Notes: a model not told the origin generated them from the sequence alone. 23,837 bases of DNA from Candidatus Fibrimonadales bacterium (GCA_009777135.1 WRMM01000002.1:1-23837), one strand, 5' to 3'. Positions 16,314-23,590 are shown, counted from the stretch's first letter. Program-made: numbers and translations.

Positions 16314-17374
16314 AAAATTTCCCTCCCCATTTTCATAGCAGCCATCCACCTAAATGCCACAACGGAATAAATTTGCACAAAGTCTGCGCCTTCGCTTAGC
16401 AAATCGCGCACCTTTAATCCATGGTCAATTCCGCCGCAGGCCACAACGGAAAGCTGCGGGAAATGCTTTTTTGCAAGAATGGTTTTTCTAAAGGTATTTT
16501 CGTACAATGGGCGGCCAGAAATTCCGCCGCTTGAGCCATTGCTGTTCAAAACAGGCAGGTGATAAAAAAGTTTGTCGCTTGGATAAGTGTTTCCTAAAAT
16601 AACGCCGTCCACGCTCAAGCTGGCAAGCAAATCCAAAAGCGACAATAATTGCTTATCGGTTAAATCTGGGCTTAGCTTTGCGTAAATTGCTTTTTTATGA
16701 ACCGCTGTTTTTCTATAATTCTCAAAATTCTCAAATACATTTTTCATGAATGCAGTATCCAAGTCTTGTCTGCATTCTCCTGTGTTCGGGCAGCTGACAT
16801 TTGCTTCAACATAGTCTGCGGTTCGGTAAGCAATTCTAAAAGCTTCAATTAAATGCAGTATACGATTATGCTCTTCTTCGCCGGGAGTTTCTGCAATGGA
16901 AATTCCAACCGCAAAATTATTTTTTCTCGCCTTTGCAATCTGCCCTTCAACTCTCAAGGAAATTTTTTCTATGCCATCGTTGTTCAATCCCATTGAGTTG
17001 TGAATTAGGCGGTTAAATTCATCCAAGCCAACACGCGGCCTAAGAGGATTTCCTGCTCTGAAACTTCTTGTTGCAGTGCCGACTGTTATGCCTCCAAACC
17101 CGAGATTCGCATAGGCATTTATATTTTTGCCATTTTTATTCGCTCCAGCCGCCAAAACCATTGGGCTGCGTAAATTTATGGGCAAGCTTCCGTTTGGAAA
17201 AACAATTGTTTTGCGCAGTTTTTCATTTTCACATATTTCACCGCCCCACAAAGGTGAAAATTTTGCATAAAGCCCCAAGCAATTATGCCTAAATTCCGCA
17301 TGATTTTTAAAAACAAAACGCAAAAAAGCAAGCAGCTTATCGCCAAAATCCAAAGAATAATCGTAATTAACCAT
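16295..17374 (-). CDS. pyrD: Dihydroorotate dehydrogenase, class-2-like with a class-1-type cysteine
   Basis: This FMN enzyme oxidises dihydroorotate to orotate in pyrimidine synthesis. The N-terminal region of about 45 residues, the sequence NSMGLNNDG and SGGISGRPLYENT resemble the class 2 (quinone-linked, membrane-associated) enzymes. The active-site loop, however, reads ANVSCPNT with Cys195, where class 2 enzymes have serine (NISSPNT) and class 1 enzymes have cysteine (NLSCPN). The mixed signature makes the electron acceptor uncertain. The ATG shares its first base with the last base of the PBP stop codon (TAATG), so the two genes are translationally coupled. Confidence 0.9.
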   Translation of the reverse strand: MVNYDYSLDFGDKLLAFLRFVFKNHAEFRHNCLGLYAKFSPLWGGEICENEKLRKTIVFPNGSLPINLRSPMVLAAGANKNGKNINAYANLGFGGITVGTATRSFRAGNPLRPRVGLDEFNRLIHNSMGLNNDGIEKISLRVEGQIAKARKNNFAVGISIAETPGEEEHNRILHLIEAFRIAYRTADYVEANVSCPNTGECRQDLDTAFMKNVFENFENYRKTAVHKKAIYAKLSPDLTDKQLLSLLDLLASLSVDGVILGNTYPSDKLFYHLPVLNSNGSSGGISGRPLYENTFRKTILAKKHFPQLSVVACGGIDHGLKVRDLLSEGADFVQIYSVVAFRWMAAMKMGREILCPSNS

Positions 17375-19641
17375 TAAAATACTTGCCTTGCTTTGCTGGC
17401 CTGCGAGGAAGCTGGTTCCGAGCTGTTATTGCCAAATATAGTTGCCTCGCTCCTTTTAGGTTGTTCAAAATGATTTCCGTCGCACACCTCGTTCACCGCA
17501 TTTCCTGCAGTGTAAAGGCAGCTTGTGCTGAGGTTGCAATACGAGCCTTTAACCTTCCCCGTATAGTTGCAAATATTTTTTGAAACCAATCCGCCAGGCA
17601 TGGGAAATGGAAGTTTGGGCAAATCTTTGTGAAGCTCAGGCATTGAATTGAGCCATATAGGCAAAGCGGATTCCGTGCCCGTGTGTCCATGCCCCATAGG
17701 GAGAAAAGCGTCTGTTCCAATCCACACGCCCATGGTATATTGCCTTGTGAAACCTATGTACCACGCATCCGTGTAATCGTTTGTGGTGCCAGTTTTTCCG
17801 CCGCTTGGATGATGAAAACCGCTTGCCCAAATCCTTGCTGCGGTTCCGCCTGTGTTCACGGCTTGCAGCATTGTAACCATTAAATATGCGGCTGGTCTTT
17901 TCAAAACTTCGTGCTCAATTTTGTAATGCCTTTCTATGGTTTCACCATTTTTGCCGACTATAGACTCTATGTAATAAGGTTCAATGCGATTTCCGCCATT
18001 TGGAAAAACCGTATATGCGCTTGTCATTTCCATGAGCGTTGCGCCAACCGAGCCAAGAGCAAGACTGGGCACAGCTTGCAAAGGCGCTCTTCTTACCCCA
18101 AACTTACGCGAATATTCCACAATGTTTTTCAATCCGTACTTCATGCCAACCTGAATTGCCGGCAAATTTTGCGAAAGCGCCAAGGCTCTGCGATAGCTCA
18201 TCATTCCCTTGAATTCTTTTGAGTAATTGCCGGGCCGCCAAAATTTTGAGGTATCTTGAGGGTCTGGGATTGTTATGGGGGCATCATTTACAGAGTCGCA
18301 GGGTGAGGCTCCGTTATCCATAGCAGCTGCGTAAACAAAGGATTTAAACGAAGAACCTGGCTGCCTTAATGTTTGCACGGCGCGATTCCATTTGCTTTCA
18401 TTAAAATCCTTGCCTCCAACCATAGCTCTAACTGCGCCAGTTTCGTTCTCTATCAAAATAACGCCCACTTGCCCCTGATTATACCTTAAACTATCGGGAA
18501 AAGTTTTCTTTGCGGCGGTATCTTTAGCTAAATAATTTATTGTAAAATCCGTGTAAACAGAATCAAAATACTTTAGCACGGTGTCAACAGGCATACTGTA
18601 TCTTCTTGAAAGCCCCAGCCTGTGAATAGCGCGCAAGCGAAGCCTCCTGTCAACTTTTGCCAATTGCTCCAAAGCAGCTTTTTCAACTATTTCCTGAGCT
18701 TTTGTGTCTATGGTTGTATAAACGGAAATGCCATCTGCATACAATGAATTTTCGCCATATTTGTTTTCCAGATATTTGCGAATTTCTTCCATATAATACG
18801 GAGCTACCGTTGTTGTTGCCTGCTCTTGGGTTTTCAATGGAGTTTTGGTATATGTTTCATATTCTTCTCTTGAAATATAGCCGGCATCCATCATGGCAAA
18901 CAGAACAGTGTTTCTGCGAGAAACAGCCAGTTCTGGCCTGCGATCTGGGCGGTAGGCTTCTGGGCGTTGCAGCATTCCGGCAAGCACGGCTATTTCCGGA
19001 ATAGTCAAGCTATCCAATGTGCGCCCAAAATAAAATTGCCCTGCGGACTGGAAACCGTAATTTCCGCCACCCAAATAAACCTCGTTCATGTAGAATTCAA
19101 GTATTTCTTCTTTTGTGTAGGTTTTTTCAATGCGAATTGCCGTCATTGCTTCGCGTATTTTGCGGGTTACGGAACGCTCTGGCGTTAAAAAAAGCAATTT
19201 TGCGAGCTGCTGCGTTAGCGAGCTTGCGCCGCGCATTCTGTTCCCCGTTTTAAAACTCTCTATAACAGCGCTTGGAATAGCAAGCATATTCATGCCCCAG
19301 TGATTCCAAAATTTGCGGTCTTCTGTTGCTATAACGGAATTTATCACCATTTTCGGAATGCTGTCAATAGGCGTCCATATTCGTTTTTCAACGTAGAATT
19401 CATGCGCCAAAACGGAGTCTTTATCATAAATTTTAGTGATTAGGCGAGGCTCTATGGTTTCTAATTTTTCAAAAGACGGGAGCGTTGGGCTTAAATTATC
19501 CCAAACAATTTTAACGGCCACAAAACCCAAAATTACAGGAAGCCCAAAAACAAGAATCCAAAGCAACTTCTTTTTGCCGAGGTTTCGCTCTTCGTTTGGC
19601 TCTTCATTTAGCTCTTCATCTTCATCATGCTGATCTTGCAT
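17374..19641 (-). CDS. Class A penicillin-binding protein (PBP1-type)
   Basis: This bifunctional peptidoglycan synthase of 755 residues has a short acidic cytoplasmic tail, one membrane helix (about 25-46), a glycosyltransferase domain and a transpeptidase domain. The glycosyltransferase shows catalytic Glu107 in ATEDRKFWNHWG, then RGASSLTQQLAK and RKIREA. The transpeptidase shows Ser430-x-x-Lys433 (SSFK), Ser490-Gln-Asn492 and KTGT (616-619). The last 80 residues hold a cluster of cysteines (NICNY, YCNLSTSC, EVCDG), often seen at the end of such proteins and likely disulfide-bonded. It heads the minus-strand operon with pyrD and is divergent from the Deg protease gene. A CTATATT box ends 6 nt before the ATG, and there is no Shine-Dalgarno. 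Confidence 0.95.
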   Translation of the reverse strand: MQDQHDEDEELNEEPNEERNLGKKKLLWILVFGLPVILGFVAVKIVWDNLSPTLPSFEKLETIEPRLITKIYDKDSVLAHEFYVEKRIWTPIDSIPKMVINSVIATEDRKFWNHWGMNMLAIPSAVIESFKTGNRMRGASSLTQQLAKLLFLTPERSVTRKIREAMTAIRIEKTYTKEEILEFYMNEVYLGGGNYGFQSAGQFYFGRTLDSLTIPEIAVLAGMLQRPEAYRPDRRPELAVSRRNTVLFAMMDAGYISREEYETYTKTPLKTQEQATTTVAPYYMEEIRKYLENKYGENSLYADGISVYTTIDTKAQEIVEKAALEQLAKVDRRLRLRAIHRLGLSRRYSMPVDTVLKYFDSVYTDFTINYLAKDTAAKKTFPDSLRYNQGQVGVILIENETGAVRAMVGGKDFNESKWNRAVQTLRQPGSSFKSFVYAAAMDNGASPCDSVNDAPITIPDPQDTSKFWRPGNYSKEFKGMMSYRRALALSQNLPAIQVGMKYGLKNIVEYSRKFGVRRAPLQAVPSLALGSVGATLMEMTSAYTVFPNGGNRIEPYYIESIVGKNGETIERHYKIEHEVLKRPAAYLMVTMLQAVNTGGTAARIWASGFHHPSGGKTGTTNDYTDAWYIGFTRQYTMGVWIGTDAFLPMGHGHTGTESALPIWLNSMPELHKDLPKLPFPMPGGLVSKNICNYTGKVKGSYCNLSTSCLYTAGNAVNEVCDGNHFEQPKRSEATIFGNNSSEPASSQASKARQVF

Positions 19642-19654
19642 AGGGGGAATATAG
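19642..19654 (-). promoter_or_regulatory. Predicted leaderless-type promoter of the PBP gene
   Basis: On the minus strand CTATATT (complement of 19648-19654) is followed by CCCCCT and then the ATG, a 6-nt gap. It is part of the inverted duplication that covers the whole divergent intergenic region. Confidence 0.6.
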
Positions 19655-19661
19655 TAAAGTA

Positions 19662-19784
19662 GGATGCTGATTTACTCGCTTGGGTTTAGGGTATGGGGTT
19701 TGGGGTATGGGGAATTTCACAAAAAACGGCTTATATTCGCTATATACCCCATACCCCAAACCCAAAGCGAATAAATTAGCACTC
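19662..19784. repeat. Long imperfect inverted repeat between divergent PBP and deg genes
   Basis: The best-matched arms are 19670-19698 and 19747-19776: about 30 bp with two mismatches and one 1-base gap. Weaker symmetry continues outward through both promoter boxes (CTACTTTACTATATT towards PBP, CTACTTACTATATT towards deg), so nearly the whole 165-bp gap is a dyad around a 48-bp centre. The arms include GGGTTTAGGGTATGGGG and its counterpart. It may be an inverted promoter duplication, a shared operator or a remnant of a small repeat element. A simple rho-independent terminator is unlikely given the long loop and the position between divergent starts. Confidence 0.8.
19682..19712 (+). repeat. 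14-bp G-rich tandem repeat, G-quadruplex-capable
   Basis: Two copies of a 14-bp unit, GGGTTTAGGGTATG (19682-19695) and GGGTTTGGGGTATG (19696-19709), plus a trailing GGG, give five G-tracts (19682-84, 19689-91, 19695-98, 19702-05, 19709-12) with loops of 3-4 nt. This meets the usual G3+N1-7 quadruplex pattern. The unit contains TTTAGGG, as in plant-type telomere repeats, presumably by chance. Confidence 0.75.
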
Positions 19785-19792
19785 ACTACTTA

Positions 19793-19806
19793 CTATATTC
19801 TACATC
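19793..19806 (+). promoter_or_regulatory. Predicted leaderless-type promoter of the Deg protease gene
   Basis: CTATATT at 19793-19799 ends 7 nt before the ATG at 19807, with no Shine-Dalgarno. TTAGCACTC (19775-19783) just upstream is a perfect CIRCE half-site, but the second half is absent. Confidence 0.6.
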
Positions 19807-21348
19807 ATGAAAAAACACTCTCATTTATCGCCTATTTACTTTGCTGTGCTTGGAGCTGTTCTTTTTACATGCTCCGCTGGCAGCACAACTCCAAATTCTT
19901 CAAACGCTGCGTCTGCAAAAGAAAAACAGCAGATTCAGCAGCAAATTCCGCAAGGAACAAGAGCTGCAACGCCGCAATTAGAGGCTTTTCGCTATGAATT
20001 GGCTGATTTGGCAGACAGATTGATTCCAACAGTGGTTAATGTTCAAACAGAAGCAACGGTTAAAATAAATAATTTTGGAGGTTTGCGCGGAGATGATTTT
20101 TTTGAATACTTCTTCAATTTTGGCTTTGGAAACCCAAGGCAGCAGCAAAAGCCAAAGGAACGGGAGCATAAGAGGCAAGGGCAAGGCTCTGGCGTTATAA
20201 TAAGCTCATCGGGGCAGATTTTAACCAACAACCACGTGGTTAAAGGCGCAGATCAAATAACAGTAACGCTCGCCGACAAAAGAGAATTCAAAGCGAAAAT
20301 TGTGGGAACAGACAGTTTAACGGATATTGCGGTTATTCAAATTGAAAGCGAAGTGAAAGATCTTCCTGCGGCAACTCTCGGCAATTCTGACGCTCTTAGA
20401 GTAGGCGAATGGGTGATTGCTATTGGAAATCCTTTTGGGCTTTCGCAAACGGTTACCAAAGGAATAGTGTCTGCAAAGGATGTGCATGGCAGAGGCTTGG
20501 CTACCTACGAAAATTTTATACAAACCGATGCTGCTATAAACCCGGGAAATTCGGGCGGAGGGCTTTTCAATTTATCTGGAGAGCTGGTAGGCATTAATTC
20601 TGCGATTTTTACCAGGAGCGGCGGCTTTCAGGGAATAGGGTTTGCCATACCCACTAATTTGGCAACAAGCGTAATGAACGATTTGCTTGCAGACGGCAAG
20701 GTGAGCCGCGGCTGGCTTGGCGTTAATATTCAGGATATAAACCAAAGCCTTGCAAAAGCATTGAATTTGAACCCTGCAAGGGGCGCATTGATTGCTGAGG
20801 TTTTTGATAATTCTCCTGCGGCAAAAGGCGGAATAAAAGCTGGCGATGTGGTTCGCTCCATAAATGGAAAAATTGTGGAAAACGCAAACGATTTGAGAAA
20901 TACCGTTGCCACGCTGCGCCCAGGCGAAAACGCTGAGTTTGAAGTTCTTAGAGATGGAAAAAATTTGAAGCTGAAAATAAACATAGCCTTGAGAGATGAA
21001 AATAATTTGGCAGGCATAATGCCAGATGCCAAAGACAAGAAAAAAGAACCGCAGCAACAGCTTCCTGCAAAAAATAAATGGGGAATTGAGGCGGCAGAAT
21101 TAACAAGAGCGCAAAAACAAGCGGCTGGGCTTGCGGAATCTTCTGGCGGCGTGCTTGTAACTTCTGTTGAAGACAAGTCTCCTGCAGACAAGGCTGGCTT
21201 GAAAAAAGACGATATTATTTTGACGGCAAATCATAAATCCATGGCTAACCTGAAAGAGTTCAATTCCGTTTTCAACGCAGATTCTAAAACGCTATTATTG
21301 CTGGTAAGGCGTTCCGATTCTCAATTCTTTACGGTTTTGGAGAAGTAG
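19807..21348 (+). CDS. DegP/DegQ (HtrA) family serine protease, possibly a lipoprotein
   Basis: This envelope protease of 513 residues should degrade or refold misfolded exported proteins. The trypsin-like triad is His143 in TNNHVV, Asp173 in LTDIAV and Ser249 in NPGNSGG. Two PDZ domains follow, at about 292-385 (GWLGVNIQD, then SPAAKGGIKAGDVV) and 410-505 (GVLVTSVEDKSPADKAGLKKDD), separated by a lysine/glutamine-rich linker. The N-terminal signal sequence ends LFTCSAG with Cys22; the lipobox is imperfect, so lipidation is possible rather than certain. It is divergent from the PBP gene across a symmetrical promoter region. Its TAG stop abuts the stop of the convergent flagellar-rod-like gene with no spacer. 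Confidence 0.95.
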   Translation: MKKHSHLSPIYFAVLGAVLFTCSAGSTTPNSSNAASAKEKQQIQQQIPQGTRAATPQLEAFRYELADLADRLIPTVVNVQTEATVKINNFGGLRGDDFFEYFFNFGFGNPRQQQKPKEREHKRQGQGSGVIISSSGQILTNNHVVKGADQITVTLADKREFKAKIVGTDSLTDIAVIQIESEVKDLPAATLGNSDALRVGEWVIAIGNPFGLSQTVTKGIVSAKDVHGRGLATYENFIQTDAAINPGNSGGGLFNLSGELVGINSAIFTRSGGFQGIGFAIPTNLATSVMNDLLADGKVSRGWLGVNIQDINQSLAKALNLNPARGALIAEVFDNSPAAKGGIKAGDVVRSINGKIVENANDLRNTVATLRPGENAEFEVLRDGKNLKLKINIALRDENNLAGIMPDAKDKKKEPQQQLPAKNKWGIEAAELTRAQKQAAGLAESSGGVLVTSVEDKSPADKAGLKKDDIILTANHKSMANLKEFNSVFNADSKTLLLLVRRSDSQFFTVLEK

Positions 21349-21657
21349 CTAGACTACTAGATTTATTGTTTCTCCGAGCATTTTGTCTTGGGTTTTGATT
21401 ACCGAGGCATTTGCGGCGAGGTCGTGTTTGCTTTTTATTTGCTCCACTGTTTCTTCTGCCAAGTCTGTTGCAGAGAACCCTGGCGCTGCTGGCTCTATTT
21501 TTTGAATTGCCGAAATTTTGGTTCCAGGATTTTGCGAAGTTTGAACAGGCCTGCTTTGCGAAAAATCCGGAGTGTTTATATTAGCAACGTCATGCGCGGT
21601 AAGAGCCATTCTCAGCGAACTGGCTTTGATTGCAGAAACGGAGGATTCTATTTGCAT
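21349..21657 (-). CDS. Short orphan flagellar rod/hook-family protein (FlgC/FlgG-like)
   Basis: The 102-residue product has both family signatures. At the N-terminus SAIKASSLRMALTAHDVANI, followed by NTPDF, matches the Flg_bb_rod motif. At the C-terminus DLAEETVEQIKSKHDLAANA, followed by VIKTQDKMLGETINLVV, matches Flg_bbr_C. Only about 35 residues link them, so it is shorter than typical FlgB/FlgC (about 130-140). I chose ATG 21657 over a longer frame reaching into capA because the family motif begins there and a CTATCTT box lies exactly 6 nt upstream. No other flagellar gene is in the window. It may be a relic, a repurposed protein, or one member of a dispersed flagellar set. Confidence 0.75.
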   Translation of the reverse strand: MQIESSVSAIKASSLRMALTAHDVANINTPDFSQSRPVQTSQNPGTKISAIQKIEPAAPGFSATDLAEETVEQIKSKHDLAANASVIKTQDKMLGETINLVV

Positions 21658-21670
21658 ATTGGTAAGATAG
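21658..21670 (-). promoter_or_regulatory. Predicted leaderless-type promoter of the rod-like gene
   Basis: On the minus strand TTTTCTATCTTACCAAT precedes the ATG. The box CTATCTT (complement of 21664-21670) differs by one base from CTATATT and sits 6 nt from the start. Apart from two base changes the stretch repeats the nuoM box (TTTTCTATATTCCCAAT). It lies in the 19-nt gap after the capA stop. Confidence 0.45.
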
Positions 21671-21676
21671 AAAAAT

Positions 21677-22771
21677 TCAACGCCAAGGAACTTTTCGCAA
21701 ATTCTCCAAAATCTTTCTCGTATCCTCAAAAAACAATTCCATAGCGGCTCTGTCTTCTTTTTTCATTTTGTATTGTTTGCAAGGAACTGCAGTCTTTTTG
21801 CATTCAGGGAGCAAACGGAATGTGTAGCCCCCGCCTTTGGTAAACCTGTAAACCCAAAATGGCATATAGCCGTAATCGGTGATTTGGGGTTTGCCGCCAT
21901 CGCTTTTTTGCAAAGTTACATCAAAAATTATTCCGCCGTCTCTATAGCGGTCTCTTTGATTTGAAAAAAAGTTGCCAAGAGAATATATAACAGGCACGGA
22001 ATCGCGGCTGCCCGGAACAAAAATTTTGTCAAAAGGCTGAACAACGTGAGGATGGCTGCCTATAATCAAGTTAACGCCTTTCCATGCCATAAATTTGGCA
22101 ATCTCTCGCTGCTCCTCGCTTTCTGTGGTTTGATATTCAGGACCCCAATGCATAAACGCAATTATAAAATCCGGGAATTTCAGCTTTGCCTTTTTTATAT
22201 CAGCGGCAATTTGAGCCGTGTCTATGCGGTTTACAATGTTGGGAGGCTCTTCAACAAGCATATTTGTTCCATAAGTGTAATTTAAAAAGGCTACCTTAAT
22301 CCCATTTTTTTCTATAAAAAGCGGATAAATGGTGTCTTTTTCTGCCGTATCTCTATATATTCCAAAGTGTTTCAGCTTTAGCGAATCCAAAATGCGAAGC
22401 GTGCGCTCCAAGCCCTGCTTGCCTCTGTCCAGCGAATGATTGTTTGCAGTCGCTATCACATCAAAGCCTGCATCCTGAATGGCAACCACAGACTCATCTG
22501 GCGAGGAAAATTGGGGATATCCGCTGTAAGGCGGGCCTGCAAGGGCGTATTCCAGATTTATCACCGCCAAGTCTGCGCCAGAAAAATATGGTTTCAGATA
22601 TTTAAAAAAGGGCTTGTAGTTGTAGCCTTTGCCGCCAGCTTCCCGGCTGGCAGCATTTATTTGAGTCAAATGCCCCATAAGATCGCCTGCAAAAATCAAA
22701 CGAAGCGTTGAATCCTGCGCAAAAACGAAGGAAAATATAAAAAAAACTAAAATAAAGGTTTTTCTGAACAT
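21677..22771 (-). CDS. CapA-family (PGA_cap) metallophosphatase-like exported protein
   Basis: The 364-residue product has a signal peptide (MFRKTFILVFFIFSFVFA) and the CapA/YwtB calcineurin-like fold: LIFAGDLMGH, VINLEYAL, ATANNHSLDRGKQGLE, FMHWGPEYQ and IIGSHPHVVQPF. In some bacteria CapA takes part in poly-gamma-glutamate capsule formation, but many homologues sit outside such operons and no capB/capC genes are present here, so the substrate is open. I chose ATG 22771, where the signal peptide begins; a longer in-frame extension upstream runs into the divergent exonuclease gene and is not credible. Only 27 bp separate its ATG from that of the exonuclease gene. The upstream sequence TAATTTTATATAAA lacks the CTAWATT box but is AT-rich enough for a -10. 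Confidence 0.85.
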   Translation of the reverse strand: MFRKTFILVFFIFSFVFAQDSTLRLIFAGDLMGHLTQINAASREAGGKGYNYKPFFKYLKPYFSGADLAVINLEYALAGPPYSGYPQFSSPDESVVAIQDAGFDVIATANNHSLDRGKQGLERTLRILDSLKLKHFGIYRDTAEKDTIYPLFIEKNGIKVAFLNYTYGTNMLVEEPPNIVNRIDTAQIAADIKKAKLKFPDFIIAFMHWGPEYQTTESEEQREIAKFMAWKGVNLIIGSHPHVVQPFDKIFVPGSRDSVPVIYSLGNFFSNQRDRYRDGGIIFDVTLQKSDGGKPQITDYGYMPFWVYRFTKGGGYTFRLLPECKKTAVPCKQYKMKKEDRAAMELFFEDTRKILENLRKVPWR

Positions 22772-22785
22772 TTTATATAAAATTA

Positions 22786-22798
22786 CTAAATTACACCC
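22786..22798 (+). promoter_or_regulatory. Predicted leaderless-type promoter of the exonuclease III gene
   Basis: CTAAATT (22786-22792) followed by ACACCC ends 6 nt before the ATG at 22799. It lies within the 27-bp gap to the divergent capA-like gene, so any -35 region would fall in the coding start of that gene. Confidence 0.55.
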
Positions 22799-23590
22799 AT
22801 GATCATTTACAGTTGGAATGTAAACGGGATCCGCTCGGCAATCCAAAAAGGTTTTGCGGAATGGTTTGAGAAAATGGATCCAGACATTCTTTGCCTGCAA
22901 GAGGTAAGAGCCGAAGAAGAGCAAATACCCGAAGAAATACGTAATTTCCCTGGCTACAATTCTTTTTGGACAGCATGCCAAAAGAAAAAGGGCTACAGCG
23001 GAGTGGGAATCTATTCCAAAATTCAGCCAGAAGCTGTCAATCAAGGCTTTGGCATAAAAGAATTTGACGAAGAGGGCCGTGTGTCGCAGCTAGTTTTCCC
23101 AGACTGGGTTTTGAACAGCATATATTTCCCGAACGGCTCTCAGAGCAATGAGAGGCTGGACTACAAGCTCCGTTTTTACGACGCATTTTTAGAGAACTCC
23201 CTAATGTGGCTATCTCAAGGCAAGCACGTGGTAACCGTTGGAGACTACAACACTTGCCATAAGGAAATTGATATTGCCCGCCCGCAAGAAAACGAGAAGA
23301 ACAGCGGATTTTTGCCTATTGAACGCGCTTGGATGGACAAATACGCTGAAAACGGATTTGTGGATTCATTCAGGGTTTTGCATCCAACTCAAAAAGATAC
23401 CTACACTTGGTGGAGCAACAGAGGCAATGCAAGAGGCAACAACGTTGGCTGGCGCATAGACTACGCTTTTGTTGACGAAGGCTTGAAAGACTGCATCACA
23501 AACGCCTCCGTGCACCCAGAAGTAATGATGAGCGACCACTGCCCAATCAGCATAGAATTGGAAGTGCCGTTCCCGCCTATTGTGAGGTAA
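22799..23590 (+). CDS. xth: Exodeoxyribonuclease III / AP endonuclease (XthA-type)
   Basis: This 263-residue enzyme of the EEP (endonuclease/exonuclease/phosphatase) fold cleaves abasic sites and has 3'-exonuclease activity in base-excision repair. The active-site residues are all visible: Asn8 in WNVNG, Glu35 in CLQEVR, Asp149 and Asn151 in GDYNTCHKEIDIARP, RIDYAFV, and Asp246-His247 in SDHCP. Length fits the family (E. coli 268). It is a single-gene unit with its own CTAAATT box and no Shine-Dalgarno. I see no clear terminator hairpin in the 123 bp that follow. Confidence 0.96.
   Translation: MIIYSWNVNGIRSAIQKGFAEWFEKMDPDILCLQEVRAEEEQIPEEIRNFPGYNSFWTACQKKKGYSGVGIYSKIQPEAVNQGFGIKEFDEEGRVSQLVFPDWVLNSIYFPNGSQSNERLDYKLRFYDAFLENSLMWLSQGKHVVTVGDYNTCHKEIDIARPQENEKNSGFLPIERAWMDKYAENGFVDSFRVLHPTQKDTYTWWSNRGNARGNNVGWRIDYAFVDEGLKDCITNASVHPEVMMSDHCPISIELEVPFPPIVR

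Noticed and set aside
19775..19783. TTAGCACTC, a perfect half of the CIRCE heat-shock operator, upstream of deg
   Set aside because: The second half (GAGTGCTAA after 9 nt) is missing; the nearest matching sequence lies on the far side of the dyad in the wrong order. HrcA control is not supported.
19662..19784. MITE or insertion-sequence remnant as explanation of the inverted repeat
   Set aside because: No target-site duplication or transposase is visible and the symmetry extends into both functional promoters; it cannot be excluded without other genomic copies.
21658..21729. Longer N-terminus of the rod-like protein starting at 21729
   Set aside because: It overlaps the capA end, has no family similarity, and the promoter box lies just upstream of ATG 21657.
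22772..23044. Upstream extension of the capA-like frame by about 90 residues
   Set aside because: It runs antisense through the exonuclease gene and precedes an obvious signal peptide start at 22771.
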